Assembly: GCF_009835145.1 (NCBI RefSeq)
Contig: NZ_APKE01000022.1
Coordinates: 62,001 to 126,000, forward strand
DNA length: 64,000 nt
Direction of reading: 5' to 3'
Source: Profundibacterium mesophilum KAUST100406-0324
GTDB taxonomy: Bacteria > Pseudomonadota > Alphaproteobacteria > Rhodobacterales > Rhodobacteraceae
In this document: positions 19,805-28,687 of the stretch, in pieces
Numbering within the stretch: position 1 is the stretch's first letter
Layout of the letters: every line of letters starts with the position of its first letter
Notes under the pieces: generated by a model
Seen by the model: the letters and a program-made list of their open reading frames with translations, nothing else
The model's database searches: none
Told to the model about the DNA's origin: nothing
Translations under genes and position numbers: made by a program

Positions 19805-20683
19805 ATGTTCGCCGCCTGCACCGACCCTGACGCGCTCGACGGCCTTGCCTGGCTCGGCTGCTACCTGACCACGGGCAAGCACATGGCGTTCTACGCCTCC
19901 TTCGGAACGGTCCTGCTGCTGCTGGCCGTGACGGCGCCGGCGGCGCTTCTCTTCGGCTATGGCGGCGCGCTGGCGGCCCGATCGCCCGTGGCACCGCTGC
20001 GTTGGCTGGGCAAGACCTACACCGCCGTGGTGCGCGGCGTGCCCGACATCATCTTCTTCCTCTTCTTCGTGATCGCGCTCGACCAGGCCTTCGAATGGCT
20101 GCGTCACAAGGCGCTCTGCCCGGGTTGGGACCAGCCCATTCGGCAGGGCAACGATTTCCTCGTCTGCCCCGAGGCCAAGCTGCCGCTCTCCTCGGCGCCG
20201 CAATGGGTACACGAGAGCTACGGCTTCGCCCTCGCGGTGCTGACCTTCGCCATCGTCTTCGGCGCCTTCGCCGCAAACGTGATCGAGGGCGCGATGCGCG
20301 CCGTGCCGCGCGCCCAGCTCGAAACGGCGGAGGCCTACGGGATGACGCGCGCGCAGGTGACGCGCCGTGTCCTGGTGCCGCAGATGTGGACCTACGCCCT
20401 GCCCGGCCTCGGCAACCTGTGGATGATCCTCATCAAGGCGACGCCGCTCCTTTTCCTGCTCGGGGTCGAGGATATCGTCTACTGGGCGCGCGAGCTTGGC
20501 GGCTCCAAGACCGACATCTACGCCTATCCCCACCCCGATTGGCGGCTTTGGTATTTCCTCGGTCTCCTGGTCTTCTACCTCGCGCTTACCCGCCTCTCCG
20601 AGATCTTCCTCGCGCGGCTCTCGATCCGTGTCGGACGCGGCTTGGACGGTCAGGGCACGCGGGACCTGGAGGTGCAGGGATGA
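19805..20683 (+). CDS. Amino-acid ABC transporter permease (HisQ type)
   Basis: 292-residue inner-membrane permease with several hydrophobic helices and the EAA loop ETAEAYGMTRAQVTRRVL that docks the ATPase. It has a long polar insertion (about residues 98-140, with the two cysteines of CPGWDQPIRQG and VCPEAK) between membrane segments; in this family such a loop usually faces the periplasm. Its stop overlaps the second permease start by 4 bases. Confidence 0.92.
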   Translation: MFAACTDPDALDGLAWLGCYLTTGKHMAFYASFGTVLLLLAVTAPAALLFGYGGALAARSPVAPLRWLGKTYTAVVRGVPDIIFFLFFVIALDQAFEWLRHKALCPGWDQPIRQGNDFLVCPEAKLPLSSAPQWVHESYGFALAVLTFAIVFGAFAANVIEGAMRAVPRAQLETAEAYGMTRAQVTRRVLVPQMWTYALPGLGNLWMILIKATPLLFLLGVEDIVYWARELGGSKTDIYAYPHPDWRLWYFLGLLVFYLALTRLSEIFLARLSIRVGRGLDGQGTRDLEVQG

Positions 20684-21519
20684 GCTGCGTCCAGACCATC
20701 CAGGATTATGCCCTGCGCTCGATGGGGATCGGGGAGCGCCTCCTGCCGCGTTCCGATTTCACCCTGTGCGAGCAGATCGTCCTGATCGGCTCGGGCCTGC
20801 TGTGGAACATCTATTTCGGCGTCCTGGCCCTGCTGATCGGCTTCGTCCTCGCTACCGCGTTGGCGCTCGCGAAGGCGTCCCCGCGCCGCTTGCTGCGCAA
20901 GCCCGCCGAATGGTTCGTCTTCGTCTTCCGCGGCTCGCCCCTCTTCATCCAGTTCTTCCTGGCCTACCAGGCTTTCGTGCTCCTGCCGCGCAGCGGGATC
21001 GAGATCGAGCTCGGGATCACCACGATCACCGCGCAGACCGGCTGGCTCACCAAGGCATGGGCCGGGGCGCTGATCGTCCTGATCCTCAACACGTCGGCCT
21101 ATTCCGCCGAGATCTTCCACGGCGCCCTGCGCAGCGTGCCGCGCCGCGACATGGAGGCCGCCGACGCCTACGGGCTCACCGGATGGAGCCGGTTCCGCAA
21201 GATCACCTGGCCGACGATGCTGCGCCTGGCCTGGCCGTCCTACACCAACGAGGCGATCTTCCTCTTCCACGCGACGACGCTGGTCTTCTTTTCGAGTTTT
21301 CCCGCCTGGCAGCAGCGCGGAGACGCGCTCTACTATGCCAACTACTTCGCCGACAAGACCTTCAACCCTTTCGTCCCCTACCCGATCGTCGCGGTCTATT
21401 TCATCGCGCTGAGCCTTTGCGTGATCGGCCTCTTCGGCGCGGTGAACCGGCGTCTTAACAGGCATCTGCCGGGGCAGGACAGGCCGCGCCTGCGCCTGCG
21501 CCTCAACCTGATCCGCTGA
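20680..21519 (+). CDS. Amino-acid ABC transporter permease (HisM type)
   Basis: 279 residues. Membrane helices around IVLIGSGLLWNIYFGVLALLIG, then FRGSPLFIQFF and the EAA loop EAADAYGLTGWSRFRKITW are typical of the second subunit of HisQM-type permeases. Start at 20680 chosen from the ATGA overlap with the first permease. Last gene of the uptake operon; convergent with the following flavoprotein gene. Confidence 0.92.
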   Translation: MSCVQTIQDYALRSMGIGERLLPRSDFTLCEQIVLIGSGLLWNIYFGVLALLIGFVLATALALAKASPRRLLRKPAEWFVFVFRGSPLFIQFFLAYQAFVLLPRSGIEIELGITTITAQTGWLTKAWAGALIVLILNTSAYSAEIFHGALRSVPRRDMEAADAYGLTGWSRFRKITWPTMLRLAWPSYTNEAIFLFHATTLVFFSSFPAWQQRGDALYYANYFADKTFNPFVPYPIVAVYFIALSLCVIGLFGAVNRRLNRHLPGQDRPRLRLRLNLIR

Positions 21520-21542
21520 GGCCCGGCCGCCTCGGCCGCGTC

Positions 21543-22955
21543 TCAGCCACGTCTCAGGACGGCGCCGGGATTCATGATCCCGCGCGGATCGAGCGCGGTC
21601 TTGATCGCCCGCATCGCCGCGAGCGCGGCCGGGTCGCCATGCCGCTCGAGCACCTCGACCTTGGCCCGCCCGATCCCGTGTTCGGCACTGAACGAGCCGC
21701 CGAGGGAGACCACCAGCGCATCTATGGATTTGCGCAGCATCGGGGCGGCCGGCATGTAGGCGTCCCGCGTCTCGCCTTCCGGGGGGAAAATGTTGTAATG
21801 CAGGTTCCCGTCCCCAAGATGCCCGAAGGCGTTGATCCGGAACGGACCCTCCTTGGCGACCATCACGCCGGCCTCCCCGAGGAAGGCGCCGATGCAGGAC
21901 AGGGGGAGCGAGATGTCATTCGACAGGATCGCGCCGATGCGCCGGTTGGCCTCCGGGATGCTCTCGCGCAGCTTCCACAGCTCCGCCCGCTGGCCGGTGT
22001 TCTGCGCGATCACGCCATCATCGGTCAGGCCGGCGCCGCTGCCTGCCAGGAAGAGGTTCTCCAGCAAGGCCTGCGGATCGCCCGCCTCGTTCTCAAGGGC
22101 GATGTCGATCAGCACGCACCAGTCGGGAATCTCGCCGAAGGGTTGCCGCACCGGCAGGCCGGCCTGCCCGAGGAACCTCATCCCCTCCCCCGAGATCAGT
22201 TCAAAGGCCGAGACGCCGCCGCGGTTCTGCGCCATGGCCAGAAGCTCCAGCGCCGCTTCCGGCCCGGGCACGACCATCAAGGCGGCGCCGTGGCGCGCGG
22301 GACGCGGAAAGAGCCGCAGCGCCGCCGCCGTGATGATCCCGAGCGTGCCCTCCGCGCCGATGAGCAGGTTGCGCAGATCGTATCCGGTGTTGTTCTTTCG
22401 CAGCCGGTGCAGCCCGTTATAGATCGATCCGTCCGGCAGCACCGCCTCGATCCCCAGGCACAGATCGCGCGCGTTGCCGTAACGCAGGACATTGACCCCG
22501 CCGGCATTCGTCGACAGCAGCCCGCCGATCCGGGCGGAGCCCTCCGAGGCGAGCGAAAGCGGAAAGAGACGGTCATGCTCGGCCGCGGCGGCATGGACAT
22601 CCGCCAGGATCACCCCGCCCTCGGCGATCAGCACATTCTCCGAGCGGTGCACGGCGCGGAGCCGGTTCATGCGCTCCAGGCTCAGAAGGATGGGCCGCGG
22701 CGCGCAATTGGTCAGCTGTCCGCCCACAAGGCCGGTCCCGCCGCCATAAGGCTGCACCGCGAGGCCGTGGGCGGAGGCGAAGCGGATCGCGCGCGCCACC
22801 TCGTCGACATTGCTCGGACGCACCAAGGCGGCAGCACGCCCCTTCCACAGACCGCGCGGCTCGCGCAGGTAGCCCTCCTCCACCTTGAGCGTGACGGCGC
22901 CGGGCAATCTCTGGCCGAGCGTCTCGGCCAGTTCGGGTGTCAGGTCGTTGGGCAT
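21543..22955 (-). CDS. FAD-binding oxidoreductase, D-lactate/D-2-hydroxyglutarate dehydrogenase type
   Basis: 470 residues. The PCMH FAD domain (ALVRPSNVDEVARAIRFA, QPYGGGTGLVGGQLT, LSTNAGGVNVLRYGNARDL) is followed by the FAD-oxidase C-terminal domain with GHLGDGNLHYNIFP and the closing SAEHGIGRAKVEVL. This is the GlcD/D2HGDH/D-lactate dehydrogenase architecture; the histidines of GHLGDGNLH and EHGIG are the expected metal/active-site residues. The exact D-2-hydroxyacid cannot be decided from sequence. Confidence 0.9.
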   Translation of the reverse strand: MPNDLTPELAETLGQRLPGAVTLKVEEGYLREPRGLWKGRAAALVRPSNVDEVARAIRFASAHGLAVQPYGGGTGLVGGQLTNCAPRPILLSLERMNRLRAVHRSENVLIAEGGVILADVHAAAAEHDRLFPLSLASEGSARIGGLLSTNAGGVNVLRYGNARDLCLGIEAVLPDGSIYNGLHRLRKNNTGYDLRNLLIGAEGTLGIITAAALRLFPRPARHGAALMVVPGPEAALELLAMAQNRGGVSAFELISGEGMRFLGQAGLPVRQPFGEIPDWCVLIDIALENEAGDPQALLENLFLAGSGAGLTDDGVIAQNTGQRAELWKLRESIPEANRRIGAILSNDISLPLSCIGAFLGEAGVMVAKEGPFRINAFGHLGDGNLHYNIFPPEGETRDAYMPAAPMLRKSIDALVVSLGGSFSAEHGIGRAKVEVLERHGDPAALAAMRAIKTALDPRGIMNPGAVLRRG

Positions 22956-23116
22956 CTGTCCCTTCCTGGCGCGAGGGGTGGGAATGAGCGGGCGATCCCC
23001 TGCCCGTGGCGGGGCATGGGCGCCGGTGAGCCGCCCGCGTCGAGGAGTGCGCGTGGCGGGGGCGGCCCTCGTCTGGAAAGCAGGGTCATGTCCGGAACTC
23101 CGCAGTCTCGTGGCGG

Positions 23117-23701
23117 TCAGGCGCCCGGGGCCCTGCCGCGTCTGTCCATGCGAAGGTTGGCATAAAGGACATGATTGCGCCAGCGCCCGTCGATCTGCAG
23201 GTAGCTTTGCGCGACGCCCTCGTACTTGAATCCCGAATGCTCCAGAACCGCGCGCGAGGCGTTGTTCTCGGCAAGGCAGGCCGCCTCGAGACGCGATAGC
23301 CCCATGAGCTTGAAGGCGTGATGCACGAGCGCGGTGATCGCCTCGCCCATGTAGCCCTGGCGCGCGAAAGGCGCGCCGACCCAGTAACCCAGCGTCCCCG
23401 CCTGCGCCGGGCCGCGGCGCAGGTTGTCGAGGGTGATCGCCCCGATCAGCATCTCGTCCTCGCGCCGGATCAGGAAGAGCGGCAGCGCGGTGTCGTTCGC
23501 GATCGAGCGCTGCGCCCAGTAGACCCGGTTCGTGAAGCTCTTGCGCGTCAGGTGATCGTCCGACCAGGTCGGCTCCCAGGGCGCGAGGAAATCGCGGCTG
23601 TCGCGGCGCAGCTCCGACCAGGCCCGGAAATCCCCGTGGCGCGGTGGCCTCAGGGTCATTCTTTCCGTTTCGATCCGCACCTTAGACCGGGCGAGAATCA
23701 T
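23117..23701 (-). CDS. GNAT acetyltransferase (RimJ/RimL type)
   Basis: 194 residues. TERMTLRPPRHGDFRAWSELR at the start, the acetyl-CoA loop GAPFARQGYMGEA and LEHSGFKYEGVAQSYLQIDGRWRNHVLYA near the end match RimJ/RimL N-terminal protein acetyltransferases. Its start overlaps the stop of the M16 peptidase by 1 base (TGATG), so the two are co-translated. Protein target unknown. Confidence 0.92.
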   Translation of the reverse strand: MILARSKVRIETERMTLRPPRHGDFRAWSELRRDSRDFLAPWEPTWSDDHLTRKSFTNRVYWAQRSIANDTALPLFLIRREDEMLIGAITLDNLRRGPAQAGTLGYWVGAPFARQGYMGEAITALVHHAFKLMGLSRLEAACLAENNASRAVLEHSGFKYEGVAQSYLQIDGRWRNHVLYANLRMDRRGRAPGA

Positions 23702-24963
23702 CAGGCGGCGAGCCTGTCCGTGAGCTCCTGCAGGCCCGGAGCGCCATCGGCGGGACCGTAGATCGCAAGCGCCGCCTTTCCGGCACCGGCCATCCGCTCC
23801 GCCATCTCCCGCACATCGCCCGTCGTCACGCCATCGATCTTGGCGATGGTCTCGTCGAGATCGGGGATCCGGCCCCAGATCGACAGAAGCCGCGCCAGGC
23901 GCTCGGCCCGGTTCGACGGGCTCTCGAGCCCCATCAGGAGCCCGGCCTTCATCTGGGCGCGGGCCCGCGCGACCTCGGCGGGAGAGATGTCGCCCGCCGC
24001 GCGGCGCATCTCGTCGATGGTCAGATGCGCAAGCTCGCCGATCTGCGGGCCCGAAGTCCCGGCATAGATCGTCATCATCCCGCTATCGGCATAGGCGCCC
24101 GCCTGGGCAAAGATCGAATAGCACAGGCCCCGCTTTTCGCGGGCCTCCTGAAAGAGGCGCGAGGACATGCCGCCGCCGAGGGCCGAGGCGTAGATCTGTG
24201 CGGCATAGAAATCGGGCGCGCAATAGTCGGGGCTTTCGATGGCGAGCGCGAAATGGACCTGTTCGAGGTCGCGCCGCTCGTGCCGTTCGCCGCCAAGGAA
24301 ACGCGCCGGATCGTAGGAATGCGCCGGGCGGCCCGGACGGTCGCCGAAATGCTTCTCGGCCATGCGCACGATGGCATCGTGATCGACGGCGCCGGCGGCG
24401 GAGAGGATCATCTCGGACGGCCCGTAGCGCTCCGCGACGAAGGCCGACAGGTCGGCGCGTCCGAACGCACTGACACGTTCCGAGGGGCCGAGGATCGACC
24501 GGCCGAGGGGCTGGTCGGGATAGGCGACCTCCTGCAGCCAGTCGAAGACGATGTCGTCCGGCGTGTCGAGAACCTGTCCGATCTCCTGCAGGATCACGCC
24601 GCGCTCGGTCTCGATCTCGGATTGCTCGAAGACGGGGTTGAGCACGATGTCGGAGATCACGTCGAGTGCCAGCGGCACGTCGGTCTCGAGCACGCGCGCG
24701 TAATAGGCGGTGGTCTCGCGGCTGGTATAGGCGTTGATGTAGCCGCCCACATCCTCGATGGCCTCGGCGATCTGCAACGCGCTGCGTCGCTCGGTGCCCT
24801 TGAAGGCCATGTGCTCGAGGAAATGGGCGATGCCGTTCTGCTCGATGCGCTCGTGGCGCGCGCCGGCATTGATCCAGACGCCGATGCTCGCCGATTTCAG
24901 CCCGGGCATGGTCTCCGTCACGATCCGGAGCCCGTTCGACAGGGTATGGGTTTGCACGGTCAC
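23701..24963 (-). CDS. M16 zinc peptidase (mitochondrial processing peptidase-like)
   Basis: 420 residues. The inverted zinc motif HFLEH (His47, Glu50, His51) followed by MAFKGTERRSA, and the distal Glu in TERGVILQEIGQ, make it a catalytically complete M16B peptidase. A glycine-rich loop (LGGGMSSRLFQEAREKRGLCYSI) is also present. Relatives are called PqqL/YmxG/MPP beta-like. It overlaps thrC by 4 bases, an adjacency common in alphaproteobacteria. Confidence 0.95.
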   Translation of the reverse strand: MTVQTHTLSNGLRIVTETMPGLKSASIGVWINAGARHERIEQNGIAHFLEHMAFKGTERRSALQIAEAIEDVGGYINAYTSRETTAYYARVLETDVPLALDVISDIVLNPVFEQSEIETERGVILQEIGQVLDTPDDIVFDWLQEVAYPDQPLGRSILGPSERVSAFGRADLSAFVAERYGPSEMILSAAGAVDHDAIVRMAEKHFGDRPGRPAHSYDPARFLGGERHERRDLEQVHFALAIESPDYCAPDFYAAQIYASALGGGMSSRLFQEAREKRGLCYSIFAQAGAYADSGMMTIYAGTSGPQIGELAHLTIDEMRRAAGDISPAEVARARAQMKAGLLMGLESPSNRAERLARLLSIWGRIPDLDETIAKIDGVTTGDVREMAERMAGAGKAALAIYGPADGAPGLQELTDRLAA

Positions 24964-26348
24964 TTTGCGATCCGCTCCTCGATCAGGGATTCGATGGCGC
25001 CGAGATCATTGGCGATCGCGGTCAGCCGTTCGGGCCTGTCATAAAGATCGGCCATGCGCTTTGGAAGGGGCGGGCGCGCGCCCGTCGCCGCCGCGACCGC
25101 GTCGGGGAACTTGGCGGGATGGGCCGTGGCGAGGGTGATCATCGGCGTCGCCCCCAAGTGCTCGCGCGCGACCTTGGCGCCAACGGCGCTGTGCGGGCAG
25201 AGAGTCTCGCCGGTCTCGGCATGGATGGCGCGGATCGTCGCGCCGGTCTCCTCCTCGGAGGCGCGGCCGGAGCCGTAGATCTCGCGCAGCGCCTCCAGTG
25301 CGCCCTGGCTGACCGGGAAGCCGCCATCGCGCGACAACTCCTCCATCAGCCGCGAGATCGCCGCGCCGTCGCGGTCATAGGCCATGAAGAGCGCCCGCTC
25401 GAAATTCGAGCTGACCTCGATATCCATCGACGGGCTGATGGTGGAGCTGACGCCCTGCTTCTCGTGCCGGCCGCTTTGCAGCGTCCGGTGCAGGATGTCG
25501 TTGCGATTCGTGGCAACCACGAGACGCTCGATCGGAAGCCCCATGGAGCGCGCGATGTAGCCGGCGAAGATATCGCCGAAATTGCCCGTAGGCACAGTGA
25601 AGCTGACGGGGCGATGCGGGGCGCCGAGTGCCACGGCGGAGGTGAAGAAATAGACGACCTGCGCCAGCACGCGCGCCCAGTTGATCGAGTTCACCGCCGT
25701 CAGGCCGACCCTGTCGCGGAAGTCGAAATCGTTGAACATCGCCTTCACCGCCGCCTGGCAGTCGTCGAAATCTCCGTCGAGGGCAAGCGCGTGGACATTC
25801 GCCTCGTCGGGGGTCGTCATCTGGCGGCGCTGCACCTCGGAGACCCGGCCTTGCGGGAACAGGATGAAGCATTCGACATTGTCGAGCCCGCGAAAGGCCT
25901 CGATCGCGGCCGATCCGGTATCGCCGGAGGTGGCCCCGACGATGGTGATCCGCTCGCCCCGGCGCTTCATCGCGTCCTGGAAGAGCTGCCCGATCAGCTG
26001 CATCGCGAAGTCCTTGAAGGCCAGTGTCGGGCCGTGAAAGAGCTCCGCGAGGAAATGGTTCGGCCCGAGCTGCGTGAGGGGCGCGCGCGCGGCATGCTCG
26101 AAGCCGCCATAGGCGCGCTCAATCATCTCGCCGAGCCGGGTGTCGGTCATCTGCGCATCCATGAAGGGGCGCATGACGCGGAAGGCCACCTCCTCGTAGC
26201 TGAGCCCCGCCAGCGCGGCGATCTCGGCCTTGGGCATTTGGGGGATGCTCTGCGGCACGTAGAGACCGCCATCGCGGGCAAGGCCGGTCAGCATCGCTTC
26301 TTCGAAGCTCAGAACGGGCGCGCGGCCGCGTGTCGATACATATTTCAT
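24960..26348 (-). CDS. thrC: Threonine synthase
   Basis: 462-residue PLP enzyme that converts O-phosphohomoserine to threonine. It starts MKYVSTRGRAPVLSFEEAML, has the PLP lysine in PTLAFKDFAMQ (Lys112) and GATSGDTGSAAIEAF as phosphate-binding loop. Full length for the long bacterial/yeast class. It lies 7 bases after surf1 and overlaps the M16 gene. Confidence 0.97.
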   Translation of the reverse strand: MKYVSTRGRAPVLSFEEAMLTGLARDGGLYVPQSIPQMPKAEIAALAGLSYEEVAFRVMRPFMDAQMTDTRLGEMIERAYGGFEHAARAPLTQLGPNHFLAELFHGPTLAFKDFAMQLIGQLFQDAMKRRGERITIVGATSGDTGSAAIEAFRGLDNVECFILFPQGRVSEVQRRQMTTPDEANVHALALDGDFDDCQAAVKAMFNDFDFRDRVGLTAVNSINWARVLAQVVYFFTSAVALGAPHRPVSFTVPTGNFGDIFAGYIARSMGLPIERLVVATNRNDILHRTLQSGRHEKQGVSSTISPSMDIEVSSNFERALFMAYDRDGAAISRLMEELSRDGGFPVSQGALEALREIYGSGRASEEETGATIRAIHAETGETLCPHSAVGAKVAREHLGATPMITLATAHPAKFPDAVAAATGARPPLPKRMADLYDRPERLTAIANDLGAIESLIEERIAK

Positions 26349-26355
26349 GAAGACC

Positions 26356-27027
26356 TCAGATTGCTCGTCGGTGGATACGCCACAGCAGCAGCCCTGTCAT
26401 CCCCGCCCAGATGGCGGCGAGTGAGAACCATGTCAGCGCGTAACTCAGATGATCGTTGGGAATGCCGGCGGTGGTCACCGGCAACGGCACGGTGCCGGGA
26501 TCCGTTCCCTCGAAACTACGCGCGATGACCAGCACCGGCTCGGCGCCGAGGGCGGCGGCCATCCGGGGAACATCGCGGGCGAACCAGATATTGTCGTCGA
26601 TCTGCGGCTCCGGGGTGAAGCCGTCGATTTCCTGCGGCCAATGCAGGTTGCCGGTGATCGTGACGGGCCCGCGCGGACGCGGCGTGTCCTTCGAGGCGGT
26701 GGCGGTCCAGCCCAGATCAGCCAGGAGCGTGCGGCCGTCGGAACCCAGCAGCGGTGCGATGATGCGGTAGCCCGCGCCGAGTTCGCGGGTGGAGACGAGG
26801 ACATGCAGCTCTCGCGCGCCGAGCGTGCCGCTCACCTCGACCGGAAGGTAGCGGTCGCGCGCCGGGTCGGGGCTTTGCGGCACCGCTTGCGGCCGCTCGC
26901 CGATCCGCGTCTCGATCTGGGTGAGGATCTCCTGTTTCCAGGCCATTCTCTTGACCTGCCAGACGCCCAGGGACAGCAGCAATGCACAGCCGACAAGACC
27001 GAGAAGGATCGCCAGGAACGTTCGCAT
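26356..27027 (-). CDS. SURF1-family cytochrome oxidase assembly protein
   Basis: 223 residues with one membrane helix at each end (LAILLGLVGCALLLSLGVWQ and TWFSLAAIWAGMTGLLLW) and a periplasmic middle, the SURF1 topology. The conserved LGVWQVKR, YRIIAPLL and PNDHLSYALTWFSLA motifs are present. SURF1 helps insert heme a into subunit I. It follows ctaE in the oxidase cluster. Confidence 0.95.
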   Translation of the reverse strand: MRTFLAILLGLVGCALLLSLGVWQVKRMAWKQEILTQIETRIGERPQAVPQSPDPARDRYLPVEVSGTLGARELHVLVSTRELGAGYRIIAPLLGSDGRTLLADLGWTATASKDTPRPRGPVTITGNLHWPQEIDGFTPEPQIDDNIWFARDVPRMAAALGAEPVLVIARSFEGTDPGTVPLPVTTAGIPNDHLSYALTWFSLAAIWAGMTGLLLWRIHRRAI

Positions 27028-27045
27028 CTTTCCCCTCCACGGCAG

Positions 27046-27074
27046 ACGGGGCGCAGCTTGGCACTGCGCCCCGT
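27046..27074 (-). other. Hairpin between ctaE and surf1
   Basis: A perfect 11-bp stem ACGGGGCGCAG / CTGCGCCCCGT with a 7-base loop in the 98-base gap. No T-run follows on the minus strand, so it is more likely an attenuator or mRNA stabiliser than a strong terminator. Confidence 0.6.
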
Positions 27075-27125
27075 TGGAGTTCTATCGTGATGGGCGCCGG
27101 GTGCAAGTGCCCCCGGCGGGCCGGC

Positions 27126-27917
27126 TCAGGAGCCCCAGATATAGATGGAGGCGAAGAGGAACAGCCAGACCACGTCCACGAAGTGCCAGTACCAGGCCGC
27201 CGCCTCGAAGCCGATATGCTTCTCGGGGGTGAAGTGGCCCGCGCGCAGGCGCAGGTAGCACACGAAGAGGAAGATCGTGCCGATGATCACGTGCACGCCG
27301 TGAAAGCCCGTCGCCATGAAGAAGTTGGCACCATAGATGTTGCCCGAGAAGCCGAAGGCCGCGTGGCTGTATTCATAGGCCTGGAAGAAGGTGAAGATCA
27401 CACCGAGCGCGATGGCGATGATCAGGCCCCAGGCCATGTCCTTGCGGTTGTTCTCATGCGCGAGGGCATGGTGCGCCCAGGTCGCGGCGGCGCCGGAGCA
27501 CAGCAGGATCAGCGTGTTGATCAGGGGCAGATGCCAGGGGTCGAACACCTCGATCGAAGGGGGCGGCCACTGCCCTTCGGAGAAGGTCGCCATCGGGTAC
27601 ATGGCGTGCTTGAAGAAGCTCCAGAACCAGGCCGCGAAGAACATGACCTCGGACATGATGAACATGATGAAGCCGTAACGCAGGCCAATGCGCACGACCG
27701 GCGTGTGATCCCCGACATTGCTCTCGGCGATCACCTCGGACCACCACGCGAACATCACGTAAAGGACCAGCGCGAGGCCAATGAAGAACATGTAGGGAGC
27801 GGAACCCTTCATCCAGAGCACCGCGCCAAGGAGCATCACGAACGCTCCGACGGATCCGAGGAAGGGCCACAGTGACGGTGGCAGGATGTGGTAGTCGTGG
27901 TTTTTCTCATGCGCCAT
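27126..27917 (-). CDS. ctaE: Cytochrome c oxidase subunit III
   Basis: 263-residue inner-membrane subunit with seven hydrophobic helices. It begins [26 protein letters not shown] and includes [20 protein letters not shown] and the closing [18 protein letters not shown], all conserved in aa3-type subunit III. The gene order downstream of ctaG is that of the Paracoccus oxidase cluster; subunit I (ctaD) is not in the window. Confidence 0.98.
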   Translation of the reverse strand: MAHEKNHDYHILPPSLWPFLGSVGAFVMLLGAVLWMKGSAPYMFFIGLALVLYVMFAWWSEVIAESNVGDHTPVVRIGLRYGFIMFIMSEVMFFAAWFWSFFKHAMYPMATFSEGQWPPPSIEVFDPWHLPLINTLILLCSGAAATWAHHALAHENNRKDMAWGLIIAIALGVIFTFFQAYEYSHAAFGFSGNIYGANFFMATGFHGVHVIIGTIFLFVCYLRLRAGHFTPEKHIGFEAAAWYWHFVDVVWLFLFASIYIWGS

Positions 27918-27923
27918 GGGCGG

Positions 27924-28499
27924 TCATCCCTCGTTTGGGCGGTGGTTGGCGTCCAGCCGCGCCTGCTCTTCCGGCAGGTCGGTTTCATAGAACGTGTAGG
28001 ACAGGGTGATGTGTTTGACGTGTTTGGCGTCGCGGTGGCGGGTCAGCGCGGGATCGACGTAGAAGGTCACGGGCATCTGCACCCGCTCGCCGGGCTGGAG
28101 CACCTGCTCGGTGAAGCAGAAGCAGTCGATCTTGGTGAAGAAGCCGCCCGCGTCGAAGGGGGCGACATTGTAGCTCGCCGTGCCGGCAACCGGACGGTCG
28201 GTGGGGTTGTAGGCCTCGTAGAAGGCGATGCCGGTCTCGCCGATGCGGATGTCGATCTCGCGCTCGACGGGCTTGAACTCCCACGGCATGTCCTTGGCGA
28301 GGGACGCGTCGAAGCGCACGGTGATCGTTTCCTCGAGCACCTCGTCTGAGCCGGCCTCCGCGACGCTGGTCTCGCCGCCGAAGCCGGTGACCTTGCAAAA
28401 CCAGTCGTAGAGCGGCACCGAGGCCCAGGCCAGCGCGCCCATGACCACGACGACCGACACCGCCTGGAGCGCCGTCTTCGTCTTGGGCTCAAGGCTCAT
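27924..28499 (-). CDS. ctaG: Cytochrome c oxidase assembly protein CtaG (Cox11)
   Basis: 191 residues with one N-terminal membrane anchor (ALQAVSVVVVMGALAWASVPLYDWFCKVTGFGG) and a periplasmic domain holding CFCFTEQVLQPGER, the copper-binding CFCF motif of Cox11. It delivers copper to the CuB site. The start overlaps the stop of the small upstream gene by 4 bases. Confidence 0.97.
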   Translation of the reverse strand: MSLEPKTKTALQAVSVVVVMGALAWASVPLYDWFCKVTGFGGETSVAEAGSDEVLEETITVRFDASLAKDMPWEFKPVEREIDIRIGETGIAFYEAYNPTDRPVAGTASYNVAPFDAGGFFTKIDCFCFTEQVLQPGERVQMPVTFYVDPALTRHRDAKHVKHITLSYTFYETDLPEEQARLDANHRPNEG

Positions 28500-28687
28500 T
28501 TCGCGGACTCCACCTGGATCATCTCCGGACGCAGCACGTGGTCGAAGCCCTGGACGGCACCGAGCTGCTGCACCTTGACCACGGTCAGCGCGAAGACGAC
28601 GCCGACGAAGGCGACGAGGACGAGACCGAGCCCCAGATTGCGCGAGAAGCGGCGGGTGTGGATTTCATGTTCGGCGCGAATGGCCAT
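28496..28687 (-). CDS. Small single-helix protein of the cytochrome oxidase operon
   Basis: A 63-residue protein that is easy to overlook: MAIRAEHEIHTRRFSRNLG, one membrane helix (LGLGLVLVAFVGVVFALTVV) and a short hydrophilic tail KVQQLGAVQGFDHVLRPEM. It sits exactly between ctaB (1-base TGATG overlap) and ctaG (4-base ATGA overlap), the place where Paracoccus-type operons carry a small orf, sometimes called CoxF-like. Overlaps at both ends and the clean helix make it a real gene. The role is inferred to be oxidase assembly. Confidence 0.88.
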   Translation of the reverse strand: MAIRAEHEIHTRRFSRNLGLGLVLVAFVGVVFALTVVKVQQLGAVQGFDHVLRPEMIQVESAK

